This document shows positions 8,964 through 18,908 of a stretch of DNA of 64,000 bases, piece after piece. How positions within the stretch are numbered: the stretch's first letter is position 1; each line of letters starts with the position of its first letter. This stretch comes from Flavobacteriales bacterium. GTDB taxonomy: Bacteria; Bacteroidota; Bacteroidia; Flavobacteriales_F; PHOS-HE28. The notes beneath the pieces were generated by a model, which was given only the letters and a program-made list of their open reading frames with translations, was not told where the DNA came from and did not search any database. A program made the translations under genes and the position numbers. The stretch is from contig JADKAN010000005.1 of the NCBI GenBank assembly GCA_016719225.1, forward strand, positions 186,001-250,000, in the 5' to 3' direction.

Positions 8964-11900
8964 TTAAAGATGGATCACACGTAAATGCCCTATGAAACCA
9001 TGCACGGAGGACAGTACCTGCACTTGGTATGCTCCGGAGGGCAGGGCATTCAGGCCGTTTATGATCATGGTCGCACTTTCAGGTTGCTGGATCGCCTTCT
9101 CCAGTACGGTGCGCCCTGTAACATCCCTGAATGAAGCCGTGATCGTTTCCCCTTCGCTCATCGGGCGGTCGAGATGGATCGAGATGTCATCATGGAACGG
9201 GTTGGGCCACGCGCTGACACTTGTTCCAGAGCAGGGCATCAGCACCAGTACCGGCAATACTTCCATGGCACCATTGAGGTCCGACTGCACCAAGCGGTAA
9301 TACGAAACGCCAGTGTTCAACGGGGCTGGATCTAGGAAGCGATAGTGTATGTAAGACGAGGAATTCCCGCTGCACGGCACGGTTCCGACCGTAACCCAGG
9401 TCTGTCCGTCCTTGGACCGCTGCACGTTGAAGTTGGCACAATCCTGCTCAGAAGCCGTGGCCCATTCGATGAGCGCCACACCGTTAACGCACTCCACGGA
9501 TGAACTGGCCAGGTTGATGGGCAAAGGTCCGCAACTTGTCAGATCGGTCTTCACACTCGGGACCTGCAGGTCATGGACGCCTTGTTGGAACCAGCGCCCG
9601 TATAAGCGACCGTCCAATGCTGTGGCGGGAAGATGGCATACGCGTGCTCGCCATGCCGGATGGCTGGAAGTGGCGCCTAACGTTGAGATGCTGTGTTTCA
9701 ATAGCACGCCAGGCAAACCACTGTCGGTCCAGGTGGCTCCCTGTCCACTATAGGCGGTGCTATTGACAGGAAAGATCACGGACGGGATGCTGTTTCCGTG
9801 CCCTATGAACTGCCACGCCAGCTTCAGCTTGGAGCGCCCCATGGAGGATCGGGCCAACTGTCCTATTGCCCAGGCACAATCCGGGTCGAAGGTCCCGTTG
9901 CTCGTACGCACCGGTGTGACCAGGTCACCCCGATATTGGTAGGTGGGCATCGGCAATGCTCGTGCAACGTTGCCAAGGAAGACATAAGTGCCACCTTCGT
10001 TGGAAAAACCGGTTGACTGTCTTTCCGTTCCGATGACCACATCGCTGTATCCATCCCCGTTCACATCGCCGGCCAACGCCACGCTGAAACCGAAATTCGA
10101 CTCTGTGTTGCTTCCATACACGGACCAAGCAGCCGTGGCAAAGGTACCGGAGGTCGAACCGAGATGGATGCTGGCCATCCCTTGGTTCAGGTACATAAAG
10201 GATTGAAGGTGCGCCCCCACGATCACATCGCCGAAGCCATCCCCGTTCACGTCGCCTGCTGAACAGACCGATATGCCCATCTGCCCTTCCAATTGGCTTC
10301 CCTCGATGATGGTGTTGGCGCTTGTCGATAGACCGGTGGATGGTGATCCTTGATAAACGTAAGCACGCCCCGCGTGTGTTAACGCTCCGCTCGTATGGTA
10401 GTATTCTCCCACGATCACATCACTGTATCCATCCCCGTTCACATCGCCCGCATAACTGACGCTTACGCCGAACTGTGAGCCTGAATGTGCCCCGAACGCC
10501 GACCAGGACGGTAAGGCTGAAGGGCCGGTGGGGGAGCCGTAGTAGGCGAAAGCACCGCCCCGGTTGTCATTCACGACAACATCATGAAGATTTGCACCCA
10601 CGATCACCTCATCATAACCATCCCCATTCACGTCACCAGCGGTGGAAACGCTGGATCCGTAGAAGGAATAGGGAGTACCCAGCGCCGTCCAGTTGGCGAT
10701 GGCCGGCAAACCGATCGACGAGCCATTGAACACATACACCTTCCCTTCATCGTTGCCGAACATGTAAGCACCCAGGATCACATCGCTGAAACCGTCCCCG
10801 TTCACATCACCTGCGCCGGCCGAGCCGTAAGCGAAACGGTCACCTACGTTCTCACCGGTCTTCGTCCAAGCGGGGACCGCGGAAAGGCCGGTTGAAGAAC
10901 CGAGGTAGAGGTATGCCTTTCCCCTCCACGTGTAATTCGGGAAACCCGGAGCACCAACAATGACATCCCCATAACCATCCCCGTTCACATCGCCTGCGGA
11001 GGCCACGACATGGCCATACAGATCGTCCGTGTTTTCCCCGACCCCGCTCCATGCCGGAGTGGCCGACAATCCGGTAGCAGACCCCATGTACAACATGGCT
11101 TTACCAAGGCCGACAGCCAGGCCGGGGCCGCCGATGATCATGTCACTGTATCCGTCGCCGTTCACATCGCCAGCGGAAGAGACCGAACGTCCAAGATTCC
11201 CTTGCGCCTGCATTCCCAATTTCGACCATTGGCAAATGGACGTAAGCAGGTCCGTACTGCCGTCAAAGATGCTCACCACGCCCATTCCGCCGCGGTCCGG
11301 GGCAGCGAATAGAAGATCACTGATGCCATCACCATTCACGTCTCCCGCGGTTTGGACCGCAGCTCCCCAATGATCCCCTGCAACCAGCCCAACCTTGGAC
11401 CACAACAGGTGTGCAGCATCCAGCAATAGCGGTGAGCTTCCTCGGAATACTTGCACTTTTCCTTTGTTGCCGGAATAATTCGGGCTTCCTACGATCACAT
11501 CGGCAAAGCCATCGCCGTTCACATCCCCCGCCAAGGAAACCGACTGGCCTAAGCGCTCCCCGGATAAACCTGTAACGGCGATTCCGCTTACCGCGATCAA
11601 TACGGTACCCACCCCGGTGCCAAGGTAGACGTAGGCGGCACCGTTGCCTGTAACTGCCCCGGGGGCACCCGTGATGAGATCCGCATAGCCATCACCATTC
11701 ATGTCCCCAGCGCTGGAAACACTCCAGCCCAGATTAGCGGATCCCCCCCCAAACCGGGACGTGTTAGCCACCATGGTCAAGCCACTTACACTGTTGCCTT
11801 GGTAACAATAGACAGCCCCGTTGTTGGTAGTAGGTGCTTTTGGTTGATATGGTGCGCCTATGGCCACATCGCTGACCCCGTCCCCGTTCAGGTCACCCGC

Positions 11901-13241
11901 ACCGGACACGCTGAAGCCGAACTGGGCATTGCTCACCGCACCGTCCGCGTTCCACCCTAAGGTCATCGTGTTCCCATGGTAGCAATAGGCCCTGCCTTGG
12001 TTGGTGCCGCTGGGTGGAACATCGAACAAAGGAGCGCCCACCAACACATCGCTAAAGCCATCTCCGTTCACATCTCCGGCCAATGCGACCGAATAGCCGA
12101 ATTCACATGCGGCTTGCATGGTTCCGGTCCAGACCGCGGTGGCAACCAAGCCCGGGCCTGATGGAGCTGAACCCGCATACACGAATGCCGCTCCATACCC
12201 ATTGTGCCCGGGAGCACCCACGACCACATCGCTGATGCCATCGCCATTCACATCCCCAGCGGACGAAACGCTGAATCCGAATCTCGCGTTCGTACCCGTG
12301 CCTTGCACCGTCCATGCCGGCGTGCTCGATATACCAGTTGCCGAGCCCAAGAATATCATTGCCCTACCGGCGTCGGTGAACGGGAGGTCCCAATATGGGG
12401 AACCCACGATGATGTCGCTGAATCCATCGCCGTTCACATCGCCGGCCGTGGCCGCGCTGTATCCAAAGCCTTCCCCGGGTTGGTTTCCCGAAAGCTCATG
12501 GTCCGCAGTGGAGGAAATGGGATCAATGGTGACCGGATAGAGGGCATTTTCCGCCGCTACCGATAAGACCAGCTCATCCCCGCGCAGTTCCATGCTGGAG
12601 GGAAGGACATGGCCTCTTGCATCCCAAGCCAGGAGGCCATTATAGCGAAGTACCGGAGAAAGTTCCATGGACCGTGCGTCGAAAGAATTAAAGATCACCT
12701 CTCCAGGTGTCGTCTGTACCGCGAGCAGATCGCCAGCCAACAGTAACCGAGCTTCCAATGGGCCCTTGCCTTGAGGCTCCTGCATCACGACCAGATCATG
12801 CCTCATACCGGACCGGTCGTTCGTGTAGATCATCCGGAAGGTCCCGTGGTCCACTTCCAACCGACCATCGGAGGCCATTTCAACCATCGATTTTCCGGGT
12901 AGGAGTTCCACTCCGCCGCGACCGATCCCGATCAATGAGAATGACGTATTATAGACTGAGGCTTCCTTAGTAACAGCAAGGTCGAAGCCATCCCCGCGGT
13001 ACATCGCCCGCATGTTTTGCGCTTCATTCAAGCTATGGTATCCCCCGGGAGCTTCATGGATCGCATAATCTGTTGCGGGGGTGACCATGGGGGCCGCTAC
13101 CCCATTGAGCGGCCCCTTCCGGTCCGCACCGATATCGGTGCTTTCTTCTACCCAATGGCCAACGTGGTCCAACGCATTGGCGGTCAACCCAAACCCCAAT
13201 ACAAAACCCAGCAAGGTGAAAGCAACGCTTCGTCCAAACAT
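8964..13241 (-). CDS. FG-GAP repeat (integrin-alpha-like propeller) secreted protein with type A T9SS domain
   Basis: About 1425 residues from the chosen start, a methionine directly preceding F-G-R-S-V-A-F-T-L-L-G-F-V-L-G-F, which gives a normal signal peptide; a start nine codons upstream (13268) is also possible, and longer versions give an unlikely N-terminus. After an N-terminal domain of ~250 residues there are 14 FG-GAP repeats, each with A-G-D-V/L/M-N-G-D-G-x-x-D and spaced about 60-70 residues. These Asp-rich loops bind calcium in integrin alpha chains; seven blades make one propeller, so 14 suggests two. A discoidin/jellyroll-like region (~1200-1320) precedes a C-terminal A-W-P-N-P-F sorting domain. 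Likely a large calcium-dependent surface adhesin. Divergent from the PIG-L gene. Confidence 0.9.
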   Translation of the reverse strand: MFGRSVAFTLLGFVLGFGLTANALDHVGHWVEESTDIGADRKGPLNGVAAPMVTPATDYAIHEAPGGYHSLNEAQNMRAMYRGDGFDLAVTKEASVYNTSFSLIGIGRGGVELLPGKSMVEMASDGRLEVDHGTFRMIYTNDRSGMRHDLVVMQEPQGKGPLEARLLLAGDLLAVQTTPGEVIFNSFDARSMELSPVLRYNGLLAWDARGHVLPSSMELRGDELVLSVAAENALYPVTIDPISSTADHELSGNQPGEGFGYSAATAGDVNGDGFSDIIVGSPYWDLPFTDAGRAMIFLGSATGISSTPAWTVQGTGTNARFGFSVSSAGDVNGDGISDVVVGAPGHNGYGAAFVYAGSAPSGPGLVATAVWTGTMQAACEFGYSVALAGDVNGDGFSDVLVGAPLFDVPPSGTNQGRAYCYHGNTMTLGWNADGAVSNAQFGFSVSGAGDLNGDGVSDVAIGAPYQPKAPTTNNGAVYCYQGNSVSGLTMVANTSRFGGGSANLGWSVSSAGDMNGDGYADLITGAPGAVTGNGAAYVYLGTGVGTVLIAVSGIAVTGLSGERLGQSVSLAGDVNGDGFADVIVGSPNYSGNKGKVQVFRGSSPLLLDAAHLLWSKVGLVAGDHWGAAVQTAGDVNGDGISDLLFAAPDRGGMGVVSIFDGSTDLLTSICQWSKLGMQAQGNLGRSVSSAGDVNGDGYSDMIIGGPGLAVGLGKAMLYMGSATGLSATPAWSGVGENTDDLYGHVVASAGDVNGDGYGDVIVGAPGFPNYTWRGKAYLYLGSSTGLSAVPAWTKTGENVGDRFAYGSAGAGDVNGDGFSDVILGAYMFGNDEGKVYVFNGSSIGLPAIANWTALGTPYSFYGSSVSTAGDVNGDGYDEVIVGANLHDVVVNDNRGGAFAYYGSPTGPSALPSWSAFGAHSGSQFGVSVSYAGDVNGDGYSDVIVGEYYHTSGALTHAGRAYVYQGSPSTGLSTSANTIIEGSQLEGQMGISVCSAGDVNGDGFGDVIVGAHLQSFMYLNQGMASIHLGSTSGTFATAAWSVYGSNTESNFGFSVALAGDVNGDGYSDVVIGTERQSTGFSNEGGTYVFLGNVARALPMPTYQYRGDLVTPVRTSNGTFDPDCAWAIGQLARSSMGRSKLKLAWQFIGHGNSIPSVIFPVNSTAYSGQGATWTDSGLPGVLLKHSISTLGATSSHPAWRARVCHLPATALDGRLYGRWFQQGVHDLQVPSVKTDLTSCGPLPINLASSSVECVNGVALIEWATASEQDCANFNVQRSKDGQTWVTVGTVPCSGNSSSYIHYRFLDPAPLNTGVSYYRLVQSDLNGAMEVLPVLVLMPCSGTSVSAWPNPFHDDISIHLDRPMSEGETITASFRDVTGRTVLEKAIQQPESATMIINGLNALPSGAYQVQVLSSVHGFIGHLRVIHL

Positions 13242-13410
13242 GAACCGGACATCCGTGGACCTGACCATTTGTGATCCCAAGGTATCCGCTCCGATCGTCG
13301 ATCTTCTTCCGGACGGGGCGGAACGTTCAAGCTGGTGTAAGTGCAGTGCTTCATGGGATAAAAACGATGGAAAAGGACAAGTCGGAACACCCGGCAACTA
13401 CCTTCGGCGC

Positions 13411-15906
13411 ATGCAAAAGCGACATGCGCTTAAGGCCCGGCTTGCGGCCTTTCTTTTCTTACTGGGCGGGTTTGCCGGGCAGGCGACCGCCCAACTGCAC
13501 GCCGAGCGTCCCGATGCCTCGGTGATCCTGCACCGCATGCAAAAGCTCGAAGTGGTGGGCAACGTGCTCTACATCGCGGCACACCCGGATGATGAGAATA
13601 CGAGGCTTATCGCATGGCTATCCAACGGGAAGAAAGTCCGCACGGCTTACCTGAGCCTCACCCGTGGGGATGGTGGGCAGGATCTGCTGGGCCCCGAGCT
13701 CGGCGATGCACTGGGCATCATCCGCACGGAGGAGCTTTTGGCCGCGCGCCGCATTGACGGTGGCGAACAGTTCTTTACCCGCGCCAGCGATTTCGGTTTC
13801 AGCAAGAATGCCGCTGAAAGCTTCGAGAAGTGGGGGAAGGAGCAAATGCTGGACGACGTGGTCCGCGTGATCCGCACGTTCAGGCCCGATGTTATCATCA
13901 CCCGTTTTCCGCCCACGCGAGAGGCTGGACATGGTCACCATGAGGCCAGTGCCATTCTTGCCCGGGAAGCGTTCGATCTGGCCGGAGATCCCAAGGCATT
14001 CCCGGATCAATTGAAGCAAGGATTGGAAGTATGGCAACCGCGCAGGCTCTACTTCAACGGAAGCACCTGGTGGAAAAAGGATCTTGCCGAGTTTGCAAAA
14101 ACAGACACGGATTGGCACACTGTGGATGTGGGAGGGTTCGATCCGTTGCTCGGGCTCAGTTATACGGAGCTAGCGGGCCGCAGCCGCAGCATGCACAAGA
14201 GCCAAGGATTCGGAGCGGCGGAAACGCGCGGCGAACAGCTTGAATACCTGCATTTTGAAAAGGGGGACAGGCCAAAGGGGGCGGATATTTTCGACGGGAT
14301 CGATATGACCTGGCACCGTGAAAAGGGTGCTGAGCAGGTGCAGCGTGATGTGCGCGAAATGATCGAAGGCTACAAAGTCAACGCCCCGGAAAAGAGCACC
14401 GAAAAGCTTTCGCGCTTGGCCGCTGCGGTGGATGCCCTTCCGCCTTCCAGCAGGAGAGAGCATGTCCGCCAAATGGTCGATCAGCTTTTGTTGGACGTTA
14501 CCGGAACGGTGGTGGAAGCACTGGCAAAAGCGCCTGTTGTGGTCACCGGGGATAGTGTGGATGTTTCGCTGAACATCATTTCCCGGAGCGCTTCGCCGGT
14601 GGTAGTGGCCACTGCGGGCCACGAAGACCGCACATTGACGAAGAACACGCCTTGGTCCTCGAACGTCGGGCTGAAAGCGCCGATCAGCCCCGACCAGCCT
14701 TACTGGTTGGAATTTCCGCACGGTAACATGTTCACCGTCACCGACCCGGCATTGATCGGACTTCCCGTTGCTCCGCAAGAATTGCAGGTAGCGTATACGT
14801 TGAAATTCCAAGGTGGTGCAACGGTGCATGGAGAGGTGCCCGTGCTATACCGCTCGGTGGACCGGGTAAAGGGTGAAATGGAGCAGTATTGCGAAGTGGT
14901 GCCGCCGATCTCGCTGTTCGCCAGTCCTGCGGTCTTCATGGTGAAGGATACCACCGCCAAAGCCCATATCGGCGTGGAGGCCTTTACCGACCTGCCAAAG
15001 GCCGACCTGATCTGCGAACTGGTGGCTGACTGGACCTTCACGCCGGCACGGCAACCGCTGGGGGCGATGAAGCAAGGTGAACGGCTGGGTGCACTTATGC
15101 ACGTGGTATCCGATGGAGCGAAAAGACGTGCGCTTCCTTACCTGCGTATGGACGTGGGCCACGCTGGACCCACCAATCTGACCAGACGCATCATCGACTA
15201 CGGGCACATCCCCAAGCGCTCGTGGTATACACAGGCCACGTTCTGTGCGGTGCCGATCGATGTTAAAGTGAATGCAACGCGCGTGGGTTATATCATGGGT
15301 GCTGGCGATGATGTGCCACAGGCGTTGGAACAGCTCGGCCTCACCGTGGAGATGATCGACCCCAAAACCGCAGTGGCCGCCACACTCGGAGCGTATGATG
15401 CCGTCGTACTGGGCATCCGCGCTTACAACACTGATAATGCCCTGCAAAGCCTGAATTCCGTGCTGATGGACTACGTGAGTAAGGGTGGCACACTGGTGGT
15501 GCAGTACAATACACAAAGCAGCGACATGGTATTGCCGGATTCATTGATCGGTCCCTATCCGTTCCACATCACAAGGGACAGGGTCACGGTGGAGGAGGCA
15601 GCTCCCACTTTCATCGATCCGAAGGATCCGCTGCTGAACACGCCGAACGCGATCACGGCAACGGATTTCGATGGCTGGGTGCAGGAGCGTGGCTTGTATT
15701 TCTTGGGCAGCCTGGATCCGCACTATAAGCCGCTCATTGCTTGGAATGATCCCGGGGAGAAGCCGCTGAACGGAGCGCTGGTTTCCTGCGACTATGGCAA
15801 AGGCCGCTACGTCTACACCGGCATCAGCTTTTTCCGGCAGTTGCCTGCTGGCGTTCCTGGTGCATACCGCTTGTTCGCGAATTTGATATCGAAGAGGGTT
15901 CCATGA
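13411..15906 (+). CDS. Secreted PIG-L family (LmbE-like) N-deacetylase
   Basis: 831 residues from the ATG that gives a clear signal peptide (residues 1-27, cleavage A-T-A before Q); the open frame extends upstream into non-coding sequence. Residues ~50-180 carry the zinc site of the PIG-L/LmbE fold: A-A-H58-P-D-D61-E and G-H-G-H-H177-E. The family removes acetyl groups from N-acetylglucosamine-type or similar amide substrates; here the enzyme would act outside the cytoplasm. The ~550-residue C-terminal part contains beta-rich segments and a region near residues 620-720 (D-A-V-V-L-G-I-R-A-Y-N) resembling a glutamine-amidotransferase-like flavodoxin fold, as in other long Bacteroidota PIG-L proteins. 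Its TGA overlaps the ATG of the next small gene (ATGA), indicating translational coupling. Substrate unknown. Confidence 0.9.
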   Translation: MQKRHALKARLAAFLFLLGGFAGQATAQLHAERPDASVILHRMQKLEVVGNVLYIAAHPDDENTRLIAWLSNGKKVRTAYLSLTRGDGGQDLLGPELGDALGIIRTEELLAARRIDGGEQFFTRASDFGFSKNAAESFEKWGKEQMLDDVVRVIRTFRPDVIITRFPPTREAGHGHHEASAILAREAFDLAGDPKAFPDQLKQGLEVWQPRRLYFNGSTWWKKDLAEFAKTDTDWHTVDVGGFDPLLGLSYTELAGRSRSMHKSQGFGAAETRGEQLEYLHFEKGDRPKGADIFDGIDMTWHREKGAEQVQRDVREMIEGYKVNAPEKSTEKLSRLAAAVDALPPSSRREHVRQMVDQLLLDVTGTVVEALAKAPVVVTGDSVDVSLNIISRSASPVVVATAGHEDRTLTKNTPWSSNVGLKAPISPDQPYWLEFPHGNMFTVTDPALIGLPVAPQELQVAYTLKFQGGATVHGEVPVLYRSVDRVKGEMEQYCEVVPPISLFASPAVFMVKDTTAKAHIGVEAFTDLPKADLICELVADWTFTPARQPLGAMKQGERLGALMHVVSDGAKRRALPYLRMDVGHAGPTNLTRRIIDYGHIPKRSWYTQATFCAVPIDVKVNATRVGYIMGAGDDVPQALEQLGLTVEMIDPKTAVAATLGAYDAVVLGIRAYNTDNALQSLNSVLMDYVSKGGTLVVQYNTQSSDMVLPDSLIGPYPFHITRDRVTVEEAAPTFIDPKDPLLNTPNAITATDFDGWVQERGLYFLGSLDPHYKPLIAWNDPGEKPLNGALVSCDYGKGRYVYTGISFFRQLPAGVPGAYRLFANLISKRVP

Positions 15907-16019
15907 TCGAGGACCGCCCGCCTTTTCTACGCACCTGGCGCAACGTGTACGCGCTCTTGGTGATCGTGCTGGCCGTAGAGATCCTGGTGATGTATGCGTT
16001 GACAGTACACTTCTCATGA
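15903..16019 (+). CDS. 38-residue single-helix membrane peptide between PIG-L deacetylase and symporter
   Basis: Short frame beginning ATG-ATC-GAG and ending TTC-TCA-TGA. It overlaps the stop of the upstream deacetylase by four bases (ATGA) and its own stop overlaps the symporter ATG in the same way. The peptide starts with a charged M-I-E-D-R-P-P-F-L-R-T-W-R segment, then a ~20-residue hydrophobic helix (Y-A-L-L-V-I-V-L-A-V-E-I-L-V-M-Y), and ends in the extracytoplasmic side after H-F-S; the Arg-rich N-terminus suggests N-in orientation. The double overlap is strong evidence that it is translated. A role as small accessory subunit or stabiliser of the neighbouring transporter is inference. 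Confidence 0.75.
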   Translation: MIEDRPPFLRTWRNVYALLVIVLAVEILVMYALTVHFS

Positions 16020-17746
16020 GCACGCTGGATTGGATCGTGCTCGTGGGCACGTTGGTACTTATCGCCGCGTACGGTACTTGGCGGACGCGGAACGAAAATT
16101 CACGGGAGGACTATTTGCGCGCTGGCAATACCAGCCGGTGGTGGGCCGTCGGCTTCGGTGTGGTGGCTACGCAACTGAGCGCTGTTACCTTTCTAAGTAC
16201 TCCCGGACAAGGCTACCTGGATGGCATGCGGTTCATCCAGTTCTACTTCGGCCTTCCCTTGGCCATGGTGGTGATCTGTGTGGTGTTCATTCCCATGTAC
16301 TACAAGTGGAAAGTGTACACGGCATACGAGTTCATCGGCAAGCGCTTTGACAGGCGGATGCGCTTGTTCACCGCGTTCCTTTTCCTCGTGCAGCGCAGTT
16401 TCGCGGCAGGCATCACCATCTATGCGCCTTCCATCATCCTCAGCACGGTGCTGCACATCCCCTTCGTGTGGACGTTCGCCATTACCGGCCTGGTGGTCCT
16501 GTACACCACTACGGGTGGGGCCAAGGCCGTAAGCGCTACGCAAACCCAGCAAATGGCCGTGATCTTCATCGGCCTGGCCGTCACCTTCGGTATGGTGGTG
16601 CACTACCTCGCAGAGCCGTTGCCGGGAGGACAACAGGGAATGTCATTTGTGGAAAGCCTGAAAATGGCCGGTGCCATGGGGCACATGAACATCATTTCCA
16701 CGGAGTTCAATGCCAACGACCGCTACACCCTCTGGACCGGACTGCTGGGCGGTTTCTTCTTACAGCTTTCTTATTTCGGAACGGACCAAAGCCAAGTGGG
16801 CCGCTACCTCAGTGGTAGCACCAGCGGGCAGGCCAAGCTGGGCATGATCTTCAATGGCTTGATCAAGATCCCTTTCCAGTTCATCGTGTTGCTCTGCGGC
16901 GTGCTTGTCTTCGTTTTCTACCTTTTCCACGCTGCACCCGTCCATTGGAACGGGCAGAATGTGGAGTTGCTCCACAAAAGCCCGGCAGCGGCGCAGATGA
17001 AGGCCTTGGAGGAAAGGCATGATGCCAATACGCTGGAGATCGGAACCCGTTCAGCGAACCTGTTGGAGGCGATCCGTTCCGGGGAAGCTGCAGGGATCGC
17101 CGAAGCCGGTGGTGCTTTGAAAGCCGTCCGCGCCAAGGATGATTCGTTGCGGAACGAAGTGAAAGTGCTCTTGTTGACGGTGGCCCCCGCCGCTGAAAAA
17201 CGCGACGATGACCACATCTTCCTCTCTTTTGCGATGGGCCACCTGCCCTCGGGCCTCATCGGGCTATTACTCGCGGTGATGCTCAGTGCCAGCATGAGCA
17301 CCAGCAGTGCGGAACTCAATGCGCTCGCAAGCACGACCACCGTGGACGTGATCAAGCGGGAATGGAAAGGGAACCAACAAGTAACGGCCACACGCTGGGC
17401 GACCATCGTCTACGGCATCCTCGCCATGGCATTCGCCGGTGTGGCGGCGCAGTTCGGCAACCTCATCCAAGCTGTGAACATTCTCGGTTCGCTGTTCTAT
17501 GGCACCATCCTCGGGATCTTTCTCGTGGCGTTCTTCTGCAAACGGGTGCAAGGCACAGCGGTGTTCATCGCTGCAGTGGTGGCGCAGGTGGTCATCCTGG
17601 TGATGCACTTCTCCCGGATGGAAGTGGCATTCCTGTGGTACAATTTGATCGCGCCCGTCATAACCGTGGTGCTGGCAGTGGTGCTGCAAGAAGTTCTTCC
17701 ATCCGCTAAGGATAAAGGTTTGCATAGCTCCGCCGTGGAGGAGTGA
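16016..17746 (+). CDS. Sodium:solute symporter (SSS family)
   Basis: 576 residues with about 13-14 hydrophobic helices. The N-terminal D-W-I-V-L-V-G-T helix, the G-N-T-S-R-W-W-A-V-G-F loop, A-T-Q-L-S-A-V-T-F-L-S-T-P-G-Q-G and the later S-A-S-M-S-T-S-S-A-E-L-N-A-L-A segment are characteristic of the SSS family (SglT/PanF/PutP relatives) and include the sodium-site serines/threonines. A cytoplasmic or periplasmic charged insert (~315-390) interrupts the helices. It would import a solute with sodium across the inner membrane. Being coupled to a secreted deacetylase, it may import the deacetylation product, for example an amino sugar or related compound; substrate is not readable from sequence. 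Last gene of the three-gene operon. Confidence 0.92.
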   Translation: MSTLDWIVLVGTLVLIAAYGTWRTRNENSREDYLRAGNTSRWWAVGFGVVATQLSAVTFLSTPGQGYLDGMRFIQFYFGLPLAMVVICVVFIPMYYKWKVYTAYEFIGKRFDRRMRLFTAFLFLVQRSFAAGITIYAPSIILSTVLHIPFVWTFAITGLVVLYTTTGGAKAVSATQTQQMAVIFIGLAVTFGMVVHYLAEPLPGGQQGMSFVESLKMAGAMGHMNIISTEFNANDRYTLWTGLLGGFFLQLSYFGTDQSQVGRYLSGSTSGQAKLGMIFNGLIKIPFQFIVLLCGVLVFVFYLFHAAPVHWNGQNVELLHKSPAAAQMKALEERHDANTLEIGTRSANLLEAIRSGEAAGIAEAGGALKAVRAKDDSLRNEVKVLLLTVAPAAEKRDDDHIFLSFAMGHLPSGLIGLLLAVMLSASMSTSSAELNALASTTTVDVIKREWKGNQQVTATRWATIVYGILAMAFAGVAAQFGNLIQAVNILGSLFYGTILGIFLVAFFCKRVQGTAVFIAAVVAQVVILVMHFSRMEVAFLWYNLIAPVITVVLAVVLQEVLPSAKDKGLHSSAVEE

Positions 17747-17843
17747 CGACCCGATTGCAGGGTTCGGCTTAGCCTGCGCTACCGCTGATCAACAGCGAAG
17801 TACCGTTGTTCGGGTATCCTCCCTTTTCAGGTTATCCTTTCCT

Positions 17844-18686
17844 ATGTTTCACAGCGACCTGAGCAATAACAGCAAGCAAAGGAGCTTTCCGGTCACGGAC
17901 AACCTGTACAGTTTGGACGGCATCTGGGTGTATGCTCCTGCTACACTGACCACGGGCGAGAGTGGTACGGCTTCCTTTGTGGATAAGGCGGTAGGGTGGA
18001 CTTCCTGAACTATTACCAAGTGTACGCGCAAACCACCTTTTACGGCGTGGAGATGCTGCTCGGGGCCGGTTCCGTGGCCGGAAGCATTTTCCATGTGGCC
18101 ATTTATGACACCACTGACGTGGCTGTAGGCCAAGTGCTGAACAACGAGATCGTCGTTTCGGAAGATCGTGTGGTCACCGCCGACGGGATAGCGGCCGGAA
18201 AGGTGCAGATCCAGTTCCTCGACCAAGTCGCTCTGCCAGCCGGCGGGTATTACGTGGCGGCGATCCTGCGCCAGTCGGACGGGAACGACCTTACCATTAT
18301 GGATGATCTCACCGTGCCTCAACCGTTCGACGCTAGCTTACTGTTCGTGCCGAATGACGCAACCGGACAACGTCTGCAATTATTCTAACGGTAACGCTTG
18401 GGCCATCCGCCTGGGTGCGGATCCGAGCATCGGCATCAACGAAGTGGCCGGACTTCCGGGCGTTAGCATCTACCCCAACCCGACCACGGGCGTGTTGCAC
18501 ATCAACACCACGAAGGCCGAAGCTACCATGGTGGAAGTTCGCAACATGCTGGGCGCCGTTGTGAAAACCGGTTCCTTCAACGGAACAATGAACACGATCG
18601 ACCTCGCAGGGAACGCTGCTGGTCTTTACACCGTACGCATCGGCAACGGCACCAACTATGCCGTTAAGCTCGTAATGCGCCAGTAA
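17844..18686 (+). pseudogene. Truncated, frameshifted copy of the tandem T9SS protein family
   Basis: Homologous to the C-terminal halves of the two intact genes that follow (18909 and 20975). The first piece (17844-18008) matches the N-N-S-K-x-R-x-F-x-V region but lacks everything upstream: signal peptide and jellyroll domain are gone. Near 17996 the frame changes to continue with V-D-F-L-N-Y-Y-Q-V; near 18383 it changes again, after V-P-N-D-A-T-G-Q-R-L-Q-L, into S-N-G-N-A-W-A-I-R-L. The final ~70 residues (Y-P-N-P-T-T-G-V-L-H-I-N onward) are a complete type A sorting domain nearly identical to those of its neighbours. No promoter was seen. Decayed by truncation plus two indels; the indels alone could be sequence error, the 5' loss could not. 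Confidence 0.88.
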
Positions 18687-18702
18687 GCAAGTATTTTAAA
18701 GG

Positions 18703-18747
18703 ACTCCCTCTTGGCGCTGTGTTGCAGTGGCCATGGGGGAGTTTTTT
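18703..18747 (+). terminator. Terminator, copy 1 of a repeated family
   Basis: ACTCCC near 18703 pairs with GGGAGT near 18742, with an inner TTGGC/GGCCA pairing, then TTTTTT. The same hairpin design follows the two downstream paralogues, so terminator and coding tail were duplicated together. Confidence 0.8.
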
Positions 18748-18876
18748 GTACAGCGCGACTGAATGACCACGTACCATTTCATCACAGGAATGTAAACAAA
18801 TCCAAATGCTGGGCAGCTTCTTGCTTCCAGCACGCGTCCATAAGCAAGTGCCCGGATCGGGACACTTAACTTTGCA

Positions 18877-18884
18877 CCGCTAAC
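18877..18884 (+). promoter_or_regulatory. Bacteroidota -7 promoter element (TAACTTTG)
   Basis: Exact match to TAnnTTTG, 24 bp before the ATG of the next gene. No convincing -33 TTTG/TTG was found at the usual spacing. Confidence 0.6.
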
Positions 18885-18908
18885 TCTATAAAACCCATAG
18901 ACCAGAAG

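Noticed and set aside
10000..12500. Regularly spaced near-identical ~17-base motif (CCATCCCCGTTCACATC and variants), about every 190-200 bp, resembling a repeat array
   Set aside because: It encodes the G-D-V-N-G-D-G calcium loop of the FG-GAP repeats on the minus strand; spacing and variation follow the protein, so it is not a CRISPR or DNA-level repeat.
17747..17843. Possible missing 5' part of the T9SS pseudogene
   Set aside because: Translation in all three frames shows nothing similar to the intact paralogues before about 17844, so the gene is truly truncated.
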